Assembly (NCBI RefSeq): GCF_014270105.1
Contig: NZ_JACNMF010000002.1
Coordinates: 248,001 to 312,000 of the forward strand
DNA length: 64,000 bases
Source: Hyunsoonleella aquatilis
GTDB lineage: Bacteria; Bacteroidota; Bacteroidia; Flavobacteriales; Flavobacteriaceae
Reading direction: 5' to 3'
Shown: positions 38,529 through 47,834 of the stretch, piece by piece
Numbering within the stretch: the stretch's first letter is position 1
Layout: each line of letters opens with the position of its first letter
Translations under genes and position numbers: made by a program
The notes under the pieces: generated by a model
Seen by the model: the letters and a program-made list of their open reading frames with translations, nothing else
Database searches by the model: none
What the model was told of the DNA's origin: nothing

Positions 38529-41500
38529 TTAAAATTCGATGATTAGTCCCGAAGTAATCGTCTTGGACAAGGGCGACCGATTGTTAGCCACGCCGTTAAA
38601 GGCCTGCTCTGGGTCGATCCCTTTGTGCGATTGCCAGGTGAAAATGTTATCGGCCTGCAAAAAGAGCCTCAGTTTGGACAGCCCAATACGCGACACAGTG
38701 GACTCCGGCAGATTGTACCCAAACGTTAAACTCTTCAGCCTTACGTAATCATTTCTAAACAGGAAACGCGTAGAGCGCGACGCGTGATCGTTATTGCTGG
38801 CCAGCAATAATGGAAAATCGGCAATATCCCCGGGGGTTTGCCAAGCATTGAAATTATCTGGATGTGCACTGATACCAGGGTTTTCAAAGGGATTTATTAA
38901 GCCTGAATAGTCATTATCCAACAAATATTGCCCAAAACTAAAGTTGAACAGTACATTTAGGTCAAATTGCTTGTACCTTAAGAAGGATGTGAAGCCCCCT
39001 TCTATATCTGGCAAAGAACTTTTGCCTTGATCGTACCGGGTAGCATCATCATAGCTTTTGGTGGTAACTTTATCGGTTACCACCCCATTGGCATCCACCA
39101 CATCCATAAACCACATGCCACGCCCATCGGCAGGATCTACACCTGCCCACTCGCGAATAAAGAAGTCAAAAATAGAACCTCCGACCACGTAGCGTTTTGA
39201 GCCGTCCAAAATTTCATCCTGTGGCAATTTGGTCCATTCATTCTTATTTAAAGCGAAATTAATTCCGGTACTCCAAGTGAAATCCTGGGTATTGAAATTC
39301 ATAGAACGTAGGGACACCTCCCATCCAAAATTTTTGATGGAACCGATGTTGGTTACAATCTTATTGACGCCCAATGACCTTGGTAAAGGTTTATCCAAAA
39401 TCAAATCGACGGATTCTTTTTCATAGTATTCCACCGTTCCTGAAATTGCCCCGTTGAACAATTCAAAATCGGCACCAATATTTAATGACTCCACTTTTTC
39501 CCATCTTAAATCCACATCCGAAACACCTTCCAGTAAAATTCCTGAATTGCCTTCGTTGACAAACCCTGTCTGGAAAACCGATTGGAAAGGAAAACGACTT
39601 GTAGTCCTGTTGTTTCCCAACTCCCCATAGGAACCGCGAAGCTTTAGGTATGTCAATGTATTGCTTTCGCTTAAAAAATGCTCCTTGGAGACTACCCAAC
39701 TTAAACCCCCGGCCAAAAAGTTACCCCATCGGGTATCCTCATTAAATCTGGTAGAGCCATCCCTTCGGAATGAAAACTCACCAAAATATTTTTCACCAAA
39801 ATTATAGCTTGCTCTACCTAAATAACTATTGATCCTTGAGGTGATCACATTGCCACCTAAGGTTTCGGGTACTGTGGCACTATTTAAATTTTCCACACCG
39901 GGAAGAAATCCAGTACCTTGCGCGTTCAGATCGTCCTGCGTATTGGTATAGGCTTCAGTAATCACATCTACCGAAATATTATGATTGCCAAAACTATTGG
40001 TATAGTTTAAGGATTGGATGGCATTAAGCGTAGTGGTTAAATCCCTGTCCTGATCCACCCTCCCCTGCACATTAGAAGCAATCCCTATCTTGTCATCATC
40101 AAAACTAAAGGAGTCGAACAGATAGTTTTCATAACTTAACCGAGACCTAAATGTGAGTTCCGGAATAATTTTGACTTCAGCAAAAGCATTGGCCAAATAA
40201 TTGGTTCGTATTCGTTTTTCCCTGCCCAGGATTAAACTTGCCAACAGGTTTTCACCTCCAAAAATAGGTCTCGTGTTGTTTACAGGCTGGCCCGGTGCTT
40301 GACCGTTTCCTAAATCGTAAATCAACTCTCCAGCACTATCCCTAACAAAGTCCCCATCAACATCTCGTAAATAAATAGGGTAAATACTGGCAATACCATA
40401 AATCCACGAAATGGCTTGTATAGTGCTACCACTGGTTTGATCGGGGTTATTGGAATTGGAACGTGAAAAACTGGAATTCAAGCCCACTTTAAACCAGTCG
40501 TTTACCTGAGTTTCCAAATTTAAACGCGTTGCCACCCTTTCAAAATTGGATGGGATTACTGGGCCATCTTCATCTAAATAATCAAAGGACAAGAAGTATC
40601 GCGTTTTTTCGCTACCACCAGAAATACTTAAATTATGATTCACCCTGAGATAATCGTTTCTAATGACTTCTTCTTCCCAGTTGGAATCCCACAGCAAATT
40701 GGCACCAGCTACCAAGTTTCCATTGGTATCAATTGGATTTGTAACACTATAGGGATTATAACCCAAATAATCAATGAGTCCGTTGGTAGCGCTTTGGGCC
40801 GCCTCGGAAGCGGTCTGTCCGTTTTCGTATTGATTGGTGTTTTTTAGGGCTTGCCATGTTAACTTTAAATAATCCTCTGGCCCGGCTAAATCGTGGATTC
40901 CAATAGTAGGATTTGAAATTCCGACCTGAGAGCGAATAGTAACCTTTGGTGTAGCACCGACGCTCCCTCTTTTAGTAGTTATCAAAATAACGCCACCTGA
41001 AGCCCTTGAACCGTACAATGCCGAAGACGAGGCATCTTTTAATACCGAAACGCTTTCGATTTGATCCTGGCTTATGGTGTTCAGATTTCCGGAAAATGGA
41101 GCGCCGTCCACAACAATTAAAGGCCCTTGCTCCAAACTCTCACTGGAAATTCCACGTATTCTAATGATTGGATTCGTGCCAGGTTGCCCACCGTCCGTTA
41201 ACAAACTTAATCCTGGAACAGCACCTTGGAGGGCTCTCAAGGGAGAGGTTACCTGTTGGGTCTCGATCACACCACTGGACACCACGTTTACCGCACCCAC
41301 GATAGATTCCCGGGTTTGGGAACCATAGGCGACGACCACCACTTCCTCTAGCGCCGTGGTATCTTCCAGAAGCGTTACACTGATCGTATTTCCTGAGCTA
41401 ACAGTAATCTCCTTGGTAGCATAACCCACAAAACTAAAAACCAAAGTTGCACCTTGACTCACCGTTATGATGTAATTACCATCAAAATCCGTCGTAGTTC

Positions 41501-41654
41501 CCGCAGTTGATCCTTTGATTAGGACCGTAGCTCCAGGCAGGGGAAGATTGTTTTGATCTACAACTTTGCCCGAAACTGCCTTTTCCTGTGCCAATGCAGA
41601 TAGCAAACCAAATATTACCAGCATTAGCGCTAAATAGTAATTTTTTAATCTCAT
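38529..41654 (-). CDS. SusC/RagA family TonB-linked outer-membrane transporter
   Basis: 1041 aa. Signal peptide 1-22 (LLSALAQ). Carboxypeptidase-regulatory-like domain 24-105 (VSGKVVDQNNLPLPGATVLIKG). TonB plug about 115-225 with VVVAYGSQTRESIVGAV and the SusC signature ALYGSRASGGVILITTKRG. Then a 22-strand barrel ending in TSGLIIEF. It imports a SusD-captured ligand using TonB energy. First gene of a three-gene unit (susC, susD, lipoprotein). An AraC-type membrane regulator lies 240 bp upstream. Confidence 0.95.
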   Translation of the reverse strand: MRLKNYYLALMLVIFGLLSALAQEKAVSGKVVDQNNLPLPGATVLIKGSTAGTTTDFDGNYIITVSQGATLVFSFVGYATKEITVSSGNTISVTLLEDTTALEEVVVVAYGSQTRESIVGAVNVVSSGVIETQQVTSPLRALQGAVPGLSLLTDGGQPGTNPIIRIRGISSESLEQGPLIVVDGAPFSGNLNTISQDQIESVSVLKDASSSALYGSRASGGVILITTKRGSVGATPKVTIRSQVGISNPTIGIHDLAGPEDYLKLTWQALKNTNQYENGQTASEAAQSATNGLIDYLGYNPYSVTNPIDTNGNLVAGANLLWDSNWEEEVIRNDYLRVNHNLSISGGSEKTRYFLSFDYLDEDGPVIPSNFERVATRLNLETQVNDWFKVGLNSSFSRSNSNNPDQTSGSTIQAISWIYGIASIYPIYLRDVDGDFVRDSAGELIYDLGNGQAPGQPVNNTRPIFGGENLLASLILGREKRIRTNYLANAFAEVKIIPELTFRSRLSYENYLFDSFSFDDDKIGIASNVQGRVDQDRDLTTTLNAIQSLNYTNSFGNHNISVDVITEAYTNTQDDLNAQGTGFLPGVENLNSATVPETLGGNVITSRINSYLGRASYNFGEKYFGEFSFRRDGSTRFNEDTRWGNFLAGGLSWVVSKEHFLSESNTLTYLKLRGSYGELGNNRTTSRFPFQSVFQTGFVNEGNSGILLEGVSDVDLRWEKVESLNIGADFELFNGAISGTVEYYEKESVDLILDKPLPRSLGVNKIVTNIGSIKNFGWEVSLRSMNFNTQDFTWSTGINFALNKNEWTKLPQDEILDGSKRYVVGGSIFDFFIREWAGVDPADGRGMWFMDVVDANGVVTDKVTTKSYDDATRYDQGKSSLPDIEGGFTSFLRYKQFDLNVLFNFSFGQYLLDNDYSGLINPFENPGISAHPDNFNAWQTPGDIADFPLLLASNNDHASRSTRFLFRNDYVRLKSLTFGYNLPESTVSRIGLSKLRLFLQADNIFTWQSHKGIDPEQAFNGVANNRSPLSKTITSGLIIEF

Positions 41655-41846
41655 AAGTAAGTATTTGAATTAGTCTATGCAGATTGAAGAAAGGGGGGCA
41701 AAAAAGATTTTTTAAGTGACTAATTCAAAAAATTATACTTTACAGGAACAAAGCTTAGTGTAATTCCAATATATTATGTAAAGCTCTTAGTCGCCCCACC
41801 TTTGACAATTGCATTGATAAAAGAAAGGATTATGAAAGTTGACGGG

Positions 41847-41871
41847 GGTAAATCTTATAATAGTTTACCCT
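41847..41871. promoter_or_regulatory. Inverted repeat GGGTAAA-N11-TTTACCC upstream of susC
   Basis: Perfect 7-bp arms with an 11-bp spacer, about 190 bp before the susC ATG. A third TTTACCC copy lies at 41894-41900, overlapping the end of the regulator gene. It looks like a binding site for the neighbouring AraC-type protein; no T-run is present. Confidence 0.5.
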
Positions 41872-41894
41872 ACCGAAGAAAACTTACTTATGGT

Positions 41895-43421
41895 TTACCC
41901 CAGTTTTTTACGAAGTCTTAATTTGGATTGTATATATTCAGAAGGTGTTTGCGAAGTTTCTTTTTTAAAGGCTTTATTAAATGTGACCTTATTGTTGAAG
42001 CCCACCTCATATGCAATATCAATGATATTAAGGCTACCATGAACATCATTATCCATAATGCTGAGGGCTTCCTTAATTCTGAAAGTATTAATTAGTTCGA
42101 AAAAATTCATATCGAAATGCTCATTAATGATTTGGGAGGTGTTATGACGCGTAGTATTTAGTTCTTCAGAAAGCCTCTCCAAATTGATGTTGCTTTGCTT
42201 GTAAATCTTGTCTTCCACAAGTAATTTAACTAAGCTTTCTTTAAGTTCTTTAGAAAGCCCTTTGGTCAGCCCTGACTTTTGGTATTTTTTAGTGAACAGT
42301 CCATCCACAGGGTTAAACTCATTGGTAAAAATACTCGGTTGCACACTCGCTTTGTAGGCAATATAAATCACCATAATAGACATGGCACCAACTTGAAAGT
42401 AACTTAGAAAATCAGAAGTAAACACCAAAATACCACTTACGGGCAAACCATAAATCACATAACTAATGACGTACGCCACATGTAAACGATAAATAGTTTG
42501 TTTCCACTTGTAAATGGGTTGACCGGTATTACTAGAAAGTATCTCATTATTCTTAGTCGCATATTGCAATTTCCGAATCAAAATAGCATAAACGGAAAGT
42601 GAAATTACCTTCGAAATAAAAACAACATACCTATTTATATCATAGGACGTATTGAGTTCTAACATGATTTCAATCTTCTCTGAACCCGACAGTGCATACA
42701 TTGGAAAGAGATACAGCACCAAAATTATATTGGGCACAAAATGCAACGCATCCAAAGGCTTGAACTTGTAATTATGGGTGGCGCTTTTAAAGTAAAAATA
42801 AAGCAACGGACCATATAATAATGCCGTACTTGCCGCCATTAAGTACACATGTGGATACTCATAGCGATAGTTAGACAAATACATGACAAACTCCAAAATA
42901 AATAGGGAATGCACCCCAACAAAACCGCTAATAAACAACTTGGCACGCGTATTGGCCTTACCTGACAAATTGATAATGACCATAAAGAAGAAACCAATCA
43001 GCGAAGCGTAAAAAAATAGAAATGTAACGAAATTGACCTTTTTAACGAACTTGTCGGCAATGGTTTTATAGGCTTTGGAAGTCTTAATGGTATCGTACGC
43101 ACTATCATTTAGAATATCAAAATCCAGTGTATTGTTGATATACTTTTTGGTGTAAAGAATGGAGTTTTCAGGTTGATTGAGTTTTGCATTGAGGAGTGCG
43201 AGATTTTTGAAAATGGCTACCGAATCATGGCGCTGTTCTTTAATAGCTTCTTGGTACAGTACCAATAAATCCTTACTGCCCAAAACTTTATCGGCATCCT
43301 TTTTTTGGATCGAACTATCTATTGGTGCTGGTGAAGTCTCGGAAAACGCAAATAAACCACTTATACTTCCGTAAACCACAAGGCAACAAAAGAAATGCAG
43401 TATTTTTGCTTGGTTGACCAT
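41895..43421 (-). CDS. Membrane-bound AraC-family transcriptional regulator
   Basis: 508 aa from ATG 43421 (an upstream TTG at 43457 would only extend it). Signal-like N-terminus, then a periplasmic segment of about 100 residues with short helical repeats. About six to seven membrane helices (about 125-365) follow. The C-terminal AraC HTH (about 400-500) includes YEVGFNNKVTFNKAFKKETSQTPSEYI. The architecture senses outside the cytoplasm and binds DNA inside. It is adjacent to susC on the same strand, so it probably regulates that locus. Confidence 0.85.
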   Translation of the reverse strand: MVNQAKILHFFCCLVVYGSISGLFAFSETSPAPIDSSIQKKDADKVLGSKDLLVLYQEAIKEQRHDSVAIFKNLALLNAKLNQPENSILYTKKYINNTLDFDILNDSAYDTIKTSKAYKTIADKFVKKVNFVTFLFFYASLIGFFFMVIINLSGKANTRAKLFISGFVGVHSLFILEFVMYLSNYRYEYPHVYLMAASTALLYGPLLYFYFKSATHNYKFKPLDALHFVPNIILVLYLFPMYALSGSEKIEIMLELNTSYDINRYVVFISKVISLSVYAILIRKLQYATKNNEILSSNTGQPIYKWKQTIYRLHVAYVISYVIYGLPVSGILVFTSDFLSYFQVGAMSIMVIYIAYKASVQPSIFTNEFNPVDGLFTKKYQKSGLTKGLSKELKESLVKLLVEDKIYKQSNINLERLSEELNTTRHNTSQIINEHFDMNFFELINTFRIKEALSIMDNDVHGSLNIIDIAYEVGFNNKVTFNKAFKKETSQTPSEYIQSKLRLRKKLG

Positions 43422-43573
43422 TAACTTAGTTTGAAAGTAAGAATTTAAAAACAACAACGGGATATTGTAGCCACTTTTTATGAATTTATAAATTATGTCG
43501 TCGTCAACTCTTAAAAATATCTTAAAATGGTAACCCCCGATAATCTTTTACCTTCTGATTCAAAAAATAAAAT

Positions 43574-43608
43574 TGAAAAACCCCATTCCTAAATTTAGCA
43601 ATGGGGTT
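43574..43608 (-). terminator. Rho-independent terminator of galE
   Basis: Stem AACCCCATT/AATGGGGTT (43579-43587 with 43600-43608), then TTTTTCAATTTT on the minus strand, 32 bp after the galE stop. Confidence 0.8.
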
Positions 43609-43639
43609 CAATATGTTTGAATAAAAATATTCTAATTTT

Positions 43640-44665
43640 CTATGACTTACCTCTCACTTTTTGCTCCCATTTCCATGCGGAGCGAATAGCATCGTCCAAG
43701 GATAATTTGGTCTTCCAACCCAATTCATCATTTGCCTTGTTGGTATCAGCATAGGCCGAAATAATATCGCCCTCTCTTCTTCCTACAATCTTGTAGTTCA
43801 ACTTTTCTCCTGATACCCGCTCAAAAGATTGCACAACTTCCAAAACTGAACTTCCTTTTCCAGTACCCAAGTTGAAGGTTTCGTAATTCGATTTATTTTT
43901 GTTTTGAAGCAATCTTTCTAACGCTACTACGTGCGCTTTTGCCAAATCCACCACATGGATATAATCACGAATACATGTGCCATCCGGTGTTGGATAATCA
44001 CCTCCGAATACCGATAACTGGTCTCTTAAACCGATAGCTGTCTGGGTAATAAAAGGCACCAAATTCTGTGGCACCCCAATGGGCAATTCACCAATTTCCG
44101 CTGATTCATGCGCACCAATCGGATTAAAATAGCGCAAAGCAATCGCCTTTAAATCTGGTACTACCTTGCAAGTATCTTGAATAATTTCCTCCCCAATCTG
44201 CTTAGTGTTTCCATAAGGGGACTCTGCTTTTTTTACAGGTGCACTTTCCGTAATCGGCAATTCATCTGACTGCCCATAAACCGTACAAGATGAACTGAAA
44301 ATAAAGGATGCCGAAGACAATTTCTTCAACTCCTTCAAGACATAAACCAAAGTGGCTATGTTATTTTCGTAATACAACAATGGTTTTTGCACACTTTCAC
44401 CCACCGCTTTACTGGCGGCAAAATGAATTACGCCTTTAACATCGTTATGCTTGGCGAAAAATGCCTCGACACCAGCCTTATCCTTTAAATCCAGTTTTTC
44501 AAAGATGGGTTTTTTTCCTGTGATGGCCACGATACCATCCAGCACCTTTTCAGATGAATTTGACAGGTCATCAATAATGACTACCTCATAGCCTTCGTTC
44601 TGCAATTCTACTACCGTATGCGAACCGATAAACCCTAGCCCACCAGTTACTAATATTTTATCCAT
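43640..44665 (-). CDS. galE: UDP-glucose 4-epimerase
   Basis: 341 aa. NAD+-binding GGLGFIGSH (residues 8-16), SSSCTVYG, and catalytic Tyr151-x3-Lys155 (SPYGNTK). NPIGAHESAEIGE is GalE-typical. It interconverts UDP-glucose and UDP-galactose (or the N-acetyl forms). It overlaps the upstream DegT gene by 8 bp, so the pair is translationally coupled and probably feeds envelope polysaccharide synthesis. Confidence 0.92.
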   Translation of the reverse strand: MDKILVTGGLGFIGSHTVVELQNEGYEVVIIDDLSNSSEKVLDGIVAITGKKPIFEKLDLKDKAGVEAFFAKHNDVKGVIHFAASKAVGESVQKPLLYYENNIATLVYVLKELKKLSSASFIFSSSCTVYGQSDELPITESAPVKKAESPYGNTKQIGEEIIQDTCKVVPDLKAIALRYFNPIGAHESAEIGELPIGVPQNLVPFITQTAIGLRDQLSVFGGDYPTPDGTCIRDYIHVVDLAKAHVVALERLLQNKNKSNYETFNLGTGKGSSVLEVVQSFERVSGEKLNYKIVGRREGDIISAYADTNKANDELGWKTKLSLDDAIRSAWKWEQKVRGKS

Positions 44666-45818
44666 TAATAAATTTTATGATTGTTGATGTAATAAATTCA
44701 ATCTGTTCGTAATCCAGTTCAGTATGCATCGGTAATGAAATCACCTCTTTTACCAATTGATTCGTTACTGGAAAGTCGGCTTCATTATATCTCTCATCCG
44801 CATAGGCCTTTTGTTTGTGTAAGGCAATAGGGTAATATACGCCACAAGGTATGCCTTGTTCGTTCAAATGTTTTGCCAAAGCATCCCTATCTACACCAAT
44901 CACTCTTAATGTATATTGATGAAACACATGACAATCGCAGTTCTCACAAATACTACCTTCACCACAGCCCCCGGTAATTTTTGGGGTAATTATTTTATCT
45001 ACATTTTCGAATGCCTTGTTGTATTTCTTTGCCGCCATTTGCCGGGCTTTATTGTAGTTGTCCAAATTAGGTAGTTTGGTATCCAAAACCGCCGCCTGTA
45101 TGCTGTCCAACCTCGAATTTACACCAACCACATCATGGTGATAGCGCTCATACATACCATGATTGACAATACCCCTTATGGTATGTGCCAAATCGTCATC
45201 ATTGGTAAAAATTGCACCACCGTCACCATAACACCCTAAATTTTTTGATGGAAAAAACGAGGTGGCACCCACATCGCCAATCGCTCCAGCCTTTACTTTT
45301 GATCCATCTTTATAAGTATAATTTGCCCCAATAGCCTGAGCATTATCTTCAATTACATACAAGTTGTGCTCCTTCGCAATTTTCAAAATAGCCTCCATAT
45401 CGGCACATTGACCAAATAAATGCACTGGCACAATAGCTTTGGTTTTTGGAGTAATTGCTTTTTTAATGGCCTCAATATTGATATTAAAATCGTCTTCATT
45501 GACATCAATTAAAACGGGAGTCAATTGTAAAAGCGCAATCACTTCAACGGTGGCAGCAAAGGTAAAATCGGCCGTAATCACCTCATCACCTGGCTTTAAA
45601 CCCAATCCCATCATGGCTATTTGTAGGGCGTCAGTTCCATTAGCACAGGGAATCACATGTTTCACCCCTAAATATTCCTCAAGATTCTTTTGAAATTCGT
45701 GGACCTTCGGTCCGTTTATAAATGCAGTGTTTTCAAGAACCTCCTGAATAGAGATATTAACAGTTTCTTTTATACCATTATATTGCCCTTTGAGGTCAAC
45801 CATTTGGATTTTCTTCAT
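44658..45818 (-). CDS. DegT/DnrJ/EryC1/StrS-family sugar aminotransferase
   Basis: 386 aa from ATG 45818; the frame runs to 45854, but MKKIQMVDLKGQYNGIK is the usual start. PLP-binding Lys192 (FFPSKNLGCYGDGG), IEDNAQAIGA and PCANGTDALQIAM are family hallmarks. These enzymes aminate UDP-keto-sugars for surface glycans; a WbpE-like substrate (3-keto-hexuronate) is a guess. Odd feature: a Cys-rich insert, Cys285-x5-Cys291-x2-Cys294-x-Cys296, just before HVFHQYT, which could bind a metal. Confidence 0.85.
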   Translation of the reverse strand: MKKIQMVDLKGQYNGIKETVNISIQEVLENTAFINGPKVHEFQKNLEEYLGVKHVIPCANGTDALQIAMMGLGLKPGDEVITADFTFAATVEVIALLQLTPVLIDVNEDDFNINIEAIKKAITPKTKAIVPVHLFGQCADMEAILKIAKEHNLYVIEDNAQAIGANYTYKDGSKVKAGAIGDVGATSFFPSKNLGCYGDGGAIFTNDDDLAHTIRGIVNHGMYERYHHDVVGVNSRLDSIQAAVLDTKLPNLDNYNKARQMAAKKYNKAFENVDKIITPKITGGCGEGSICENCDCHVFHQYTLRVIGVDRDALAKHLNEQGIPCGVYYPIALHKQKAYADERYNEADFPVTNQLVKEVISLPMHTELDYEQIEFITSTIIKFING

Positions 45819-45968
45819 CTTAAAAATTTGAAGACCTTTTTGCCTGAAAAGCAATGGTCGGTTAGTTTAGCTTAGATTATTTTCACAGCCCATAAAATTA
45901 CAAAATTCACCAACGCAAGCCATAGATTTATTCCAAAGAAATGTATTTTAGCACGAAACTCGAAGAGA

Positions 45969-47204
45969 TTGCGTTTCATCTATAACATAGGCATTGGCAT
46001 AACTGGTTTCGTCCTAAAATGTATTGGGCTGTTCAATGAGAAAATTAAAAAAGGGGTAACAGGCCGCAATGCAGCTTTTGAGATTTTAAAATCCAATTTA
46101 TGTGCATCCGATAAAACGCTTTGGTTCCATTGTGCATCCTTGGGCGAATATGAGCAAGGACTTCCCGTGTTCCAAAAACTAAGGAAACACTATTATGATT
46201 ATAAAATCATTTTGAGCTTTTTCTCCCCTTCGGGCTACGATATTCGCAAAAACTCGCCTATTGCTGATGTGGTGGTATACCTGCCTTTGGACACCAAAAG
46301 AAACGCAAAACGGTTTTTGGACTTGGTACATCCCAAATTGACCCTATTTGTGAAATATGATATTTGGCCAAATTTTTTAAAAGAACTGGGGCATAGAAAT
46401 TTAAGGGCGATCCTGATTTCGGCTTCTTTTAGAAAGACTCAAATCTATTTTAAGCCTTACGGCGGACTATTCAAAAAAGCACTGCTCTCATTTGAACATA
46501 TTTTTACTCAAAATGAAAGCTCGAAATCCCTATTGGAATCCATAGGCTATCAAAACGTAACAGTTTCGGGCGATACGCGCTTTGACCGTGTGACAAGTCA
46601 GTTGGAAAGTGATAATACCCTGGGATTTGTTGAAGCCTTTAAGCAAGACAAATTATGTGTGGTTGTGGGCAGTTCGTGGCCTGAGGATGAGGCTCTTTTT
46701 ATTGAGTTCATAAACTCTAGAAGGAATTTGGGGGTTAAATACATTGTAGCACCTCACAACATTAAATCCGGCCAAATCCAAAATTTTGCTTCAAAATTAA
46801 GGGCAAAAACGGTTCTATATTCTGAAAAAGATAACGAAGAGTTAAAGCATTTTGATGTTCTAATTATTGATACCATCGGCCTACTCTCAAAAATTTATAG
46901 TTCTTCGGATATCGCTTATGTGGGCGGTGCGATGGGCACAACCGGGTTGCACAATATTCTGGAACCAGCTGTATTTGGCCCACCAATTGTTATCGGAAAA
47001 AATTACATTAAATTTCCTGAAGCTCAGGCCATGATTGATAATGGAGGTGTTTTTTCAGTATCAGATCAAATGGGCTTTAATGCTATTCTAAGAAAACTTA
47101 TTGCGGATAGTGACTTTCGTCGATTATCCGGGTCTAAAAATACAGAGTTCATCAAAAAAAATACGGGTGCTGTGATCCAAATACTTAATTACTTACGTAT
47201 ATAA
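45969..47204 (+). CDS. waaA: 3-deoxy-D-manno-octulosonic acid (Kdo) transferase
   Basis: 411 aa with a TTG start at 45969; no in-frame ATG is nearby, and MRFIYNIGIGITGF matches the normal N-terminus. Membrane anchor 1-20, then a GT-B glycosyltransferase: WFHCASLGEYEQGLPV, FVKYDIWPNFL, GDTRFDRV, GSSWPEDE, YVGGAMGTTGLHNILEPA and GPPIVIGKNYIKFPEA. It adds Kdo to lipid A at the inner membrane. Monocistronic. Confidence 0.93.
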   Translation: MRFIYNIGIGITGFVLKCIGLFNEKIKKGVTGRNAAFEILKSNLCASDKTLWFHCASLGEYEQGLPVFQKLRKHYYDYKIILSFFSPSGYDIRKNSPIADVVVYLPLDTKRNAKRFLDLVHPKLTLFVKYDIWPNFLKELGHRNLRAILISASFRKTQIYFKPYGGLFKKALLSFEHIFTQNESSKSLLESIGYQNVTVSGDTRFDRVTSQLESDNTLGFVEAFKQDKLCVVVGSSWPEDEALFIEFINSRRNLGVKYIVAPHNIKSGQIQNFASKLRAKTVLYSEKDNEELKHFDVLIIDTIGLLSKIYSSSDIAYVGGAMGTTGLHNILEPAVFGPPIVIGKNYIKFPEAQAMIDNGGVFSVSDQMGFNAILRKLIADSDFRRLSGSKNTEFIKKNTGAVIQILNYLRI

Positions 47205-47295
47205 AAGAGTTTTGATGAAACCGAAAAGAATTGTGCTCACCTGTAAAATAAGCCAGTTTTGCACAACTAAATAATTAACACTAAAAACAAAAACA

Positions 47296-47667
47296 ATGAG
47301 AAAATTAGTTTTAGGAACAACTTTAGTACTAGCTTTAGGTATGTTTTTTACATCTTGTAGAGATGAAAAGAAATCTGCTGGTGAGCATTTAGACAACGCT
47401 ATCGAAGCCACTGAAGACGCAGCTAAATCTGCAGGTGACGCCGTTAAGGATGCTACAAAAGCAACAGGTGATGCTGTTGAAAACGCTGCTGAAAAAGCTG
47501 GGGATGCCGTTGATAATGCAGTGGACGCAGCAGGTGATGCGGTAAACAATGCTGCTGACAAGGCTGGAGAAACAGTTGATAAAGCTGTAGACGCTGCTGG
47601 AAAAGCCGCTGATGATGCTGCGAATGCCGTTAAAGACGAAGCAAATAAACTGAAAACCGAGCACTAA
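47296..47667 (+). CDS. Ala/Asp-rich repetitive lipoprotein, LEA-like
   Basis: 123 aa. Lipobox MFFTSC (Cys21), after which almost the whole protein is tandem Ala/Asp/Lys/Gly repeats of about 11 residues (KSAGDAVKDAT, EKAGDAVDNAV, DKAGETVDKAV). These should form an amphipathic, reversibly folding helix like group-3 LEA or apolipoprotein proteins. Small Bacteroidota lipoproteins of this kind are often called YtxH- or LEA-like; an envelope stress role is an inference. It is monocistronic with a strong terminator and is likely well expressed. Confidence 0.8.
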   Translation: MRKLVLGTTLVLALGMFFTSCRDEKKSAGEHLDNAIEATEDAAKSAGDAVKDATKATGDAVENAAEKAGDAVDNAVDAAGDAVNNAADKAGETVDKAVDAAGKAADDAANAVKDEANKLKTEH

Positions 47668-47695
47668 TTCTTGGTTTTACAAGTTTATACATTTT

Positions 47696-47725
47696 AAACC
47701 ACCTGTTCAGGGTGGTTTTCTTTTT
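47696..47725 (+). terminator. Terminator of the LEA-like lipoprotein gene
   Basis: Stem AAACCACC/GGTGGTTT with a 7-nt loop, then TTCTTTTTG. Confidence 0.8.
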
Positions 47726-47738
47726 GCCCCAAAACTAA

Positions 47739-47770
47739 AAAGCCTTTTCAATTTTAATTGAAAAGGCTTT
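47739..47770 (-). terminator. Terminator of the hydroxyproline cluster
   Basis: Perfect 15-bp stem (47739-47753 with 47756-47770), short AT loop. On the minus strand it is followed by TTTAG. It is 65 bp beyond the last stop of the cluster. Confidence 0.7.
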
Positions 47771-47834
47771 GTTCATTACTTTTTACATTACATTGACCTG
47801 TTTTATCTGTAGACCAGAAATATCTTGAGAACCA

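Noticed and set aside
47193-47561. Ala/Ser-rich minus-strand frame with repeats
   Set aside because: Mirror image of the LEA-like lipoprotein repeats, which has a signal peptide, lipobox and terminator on the other strand.
47296-47667. Possible CRISPR or minisatellite array
   Set aside because: The repeats are degenerate at DNA level and in frame throughout, encoding a repetitive protein, not spaced identical repeats.
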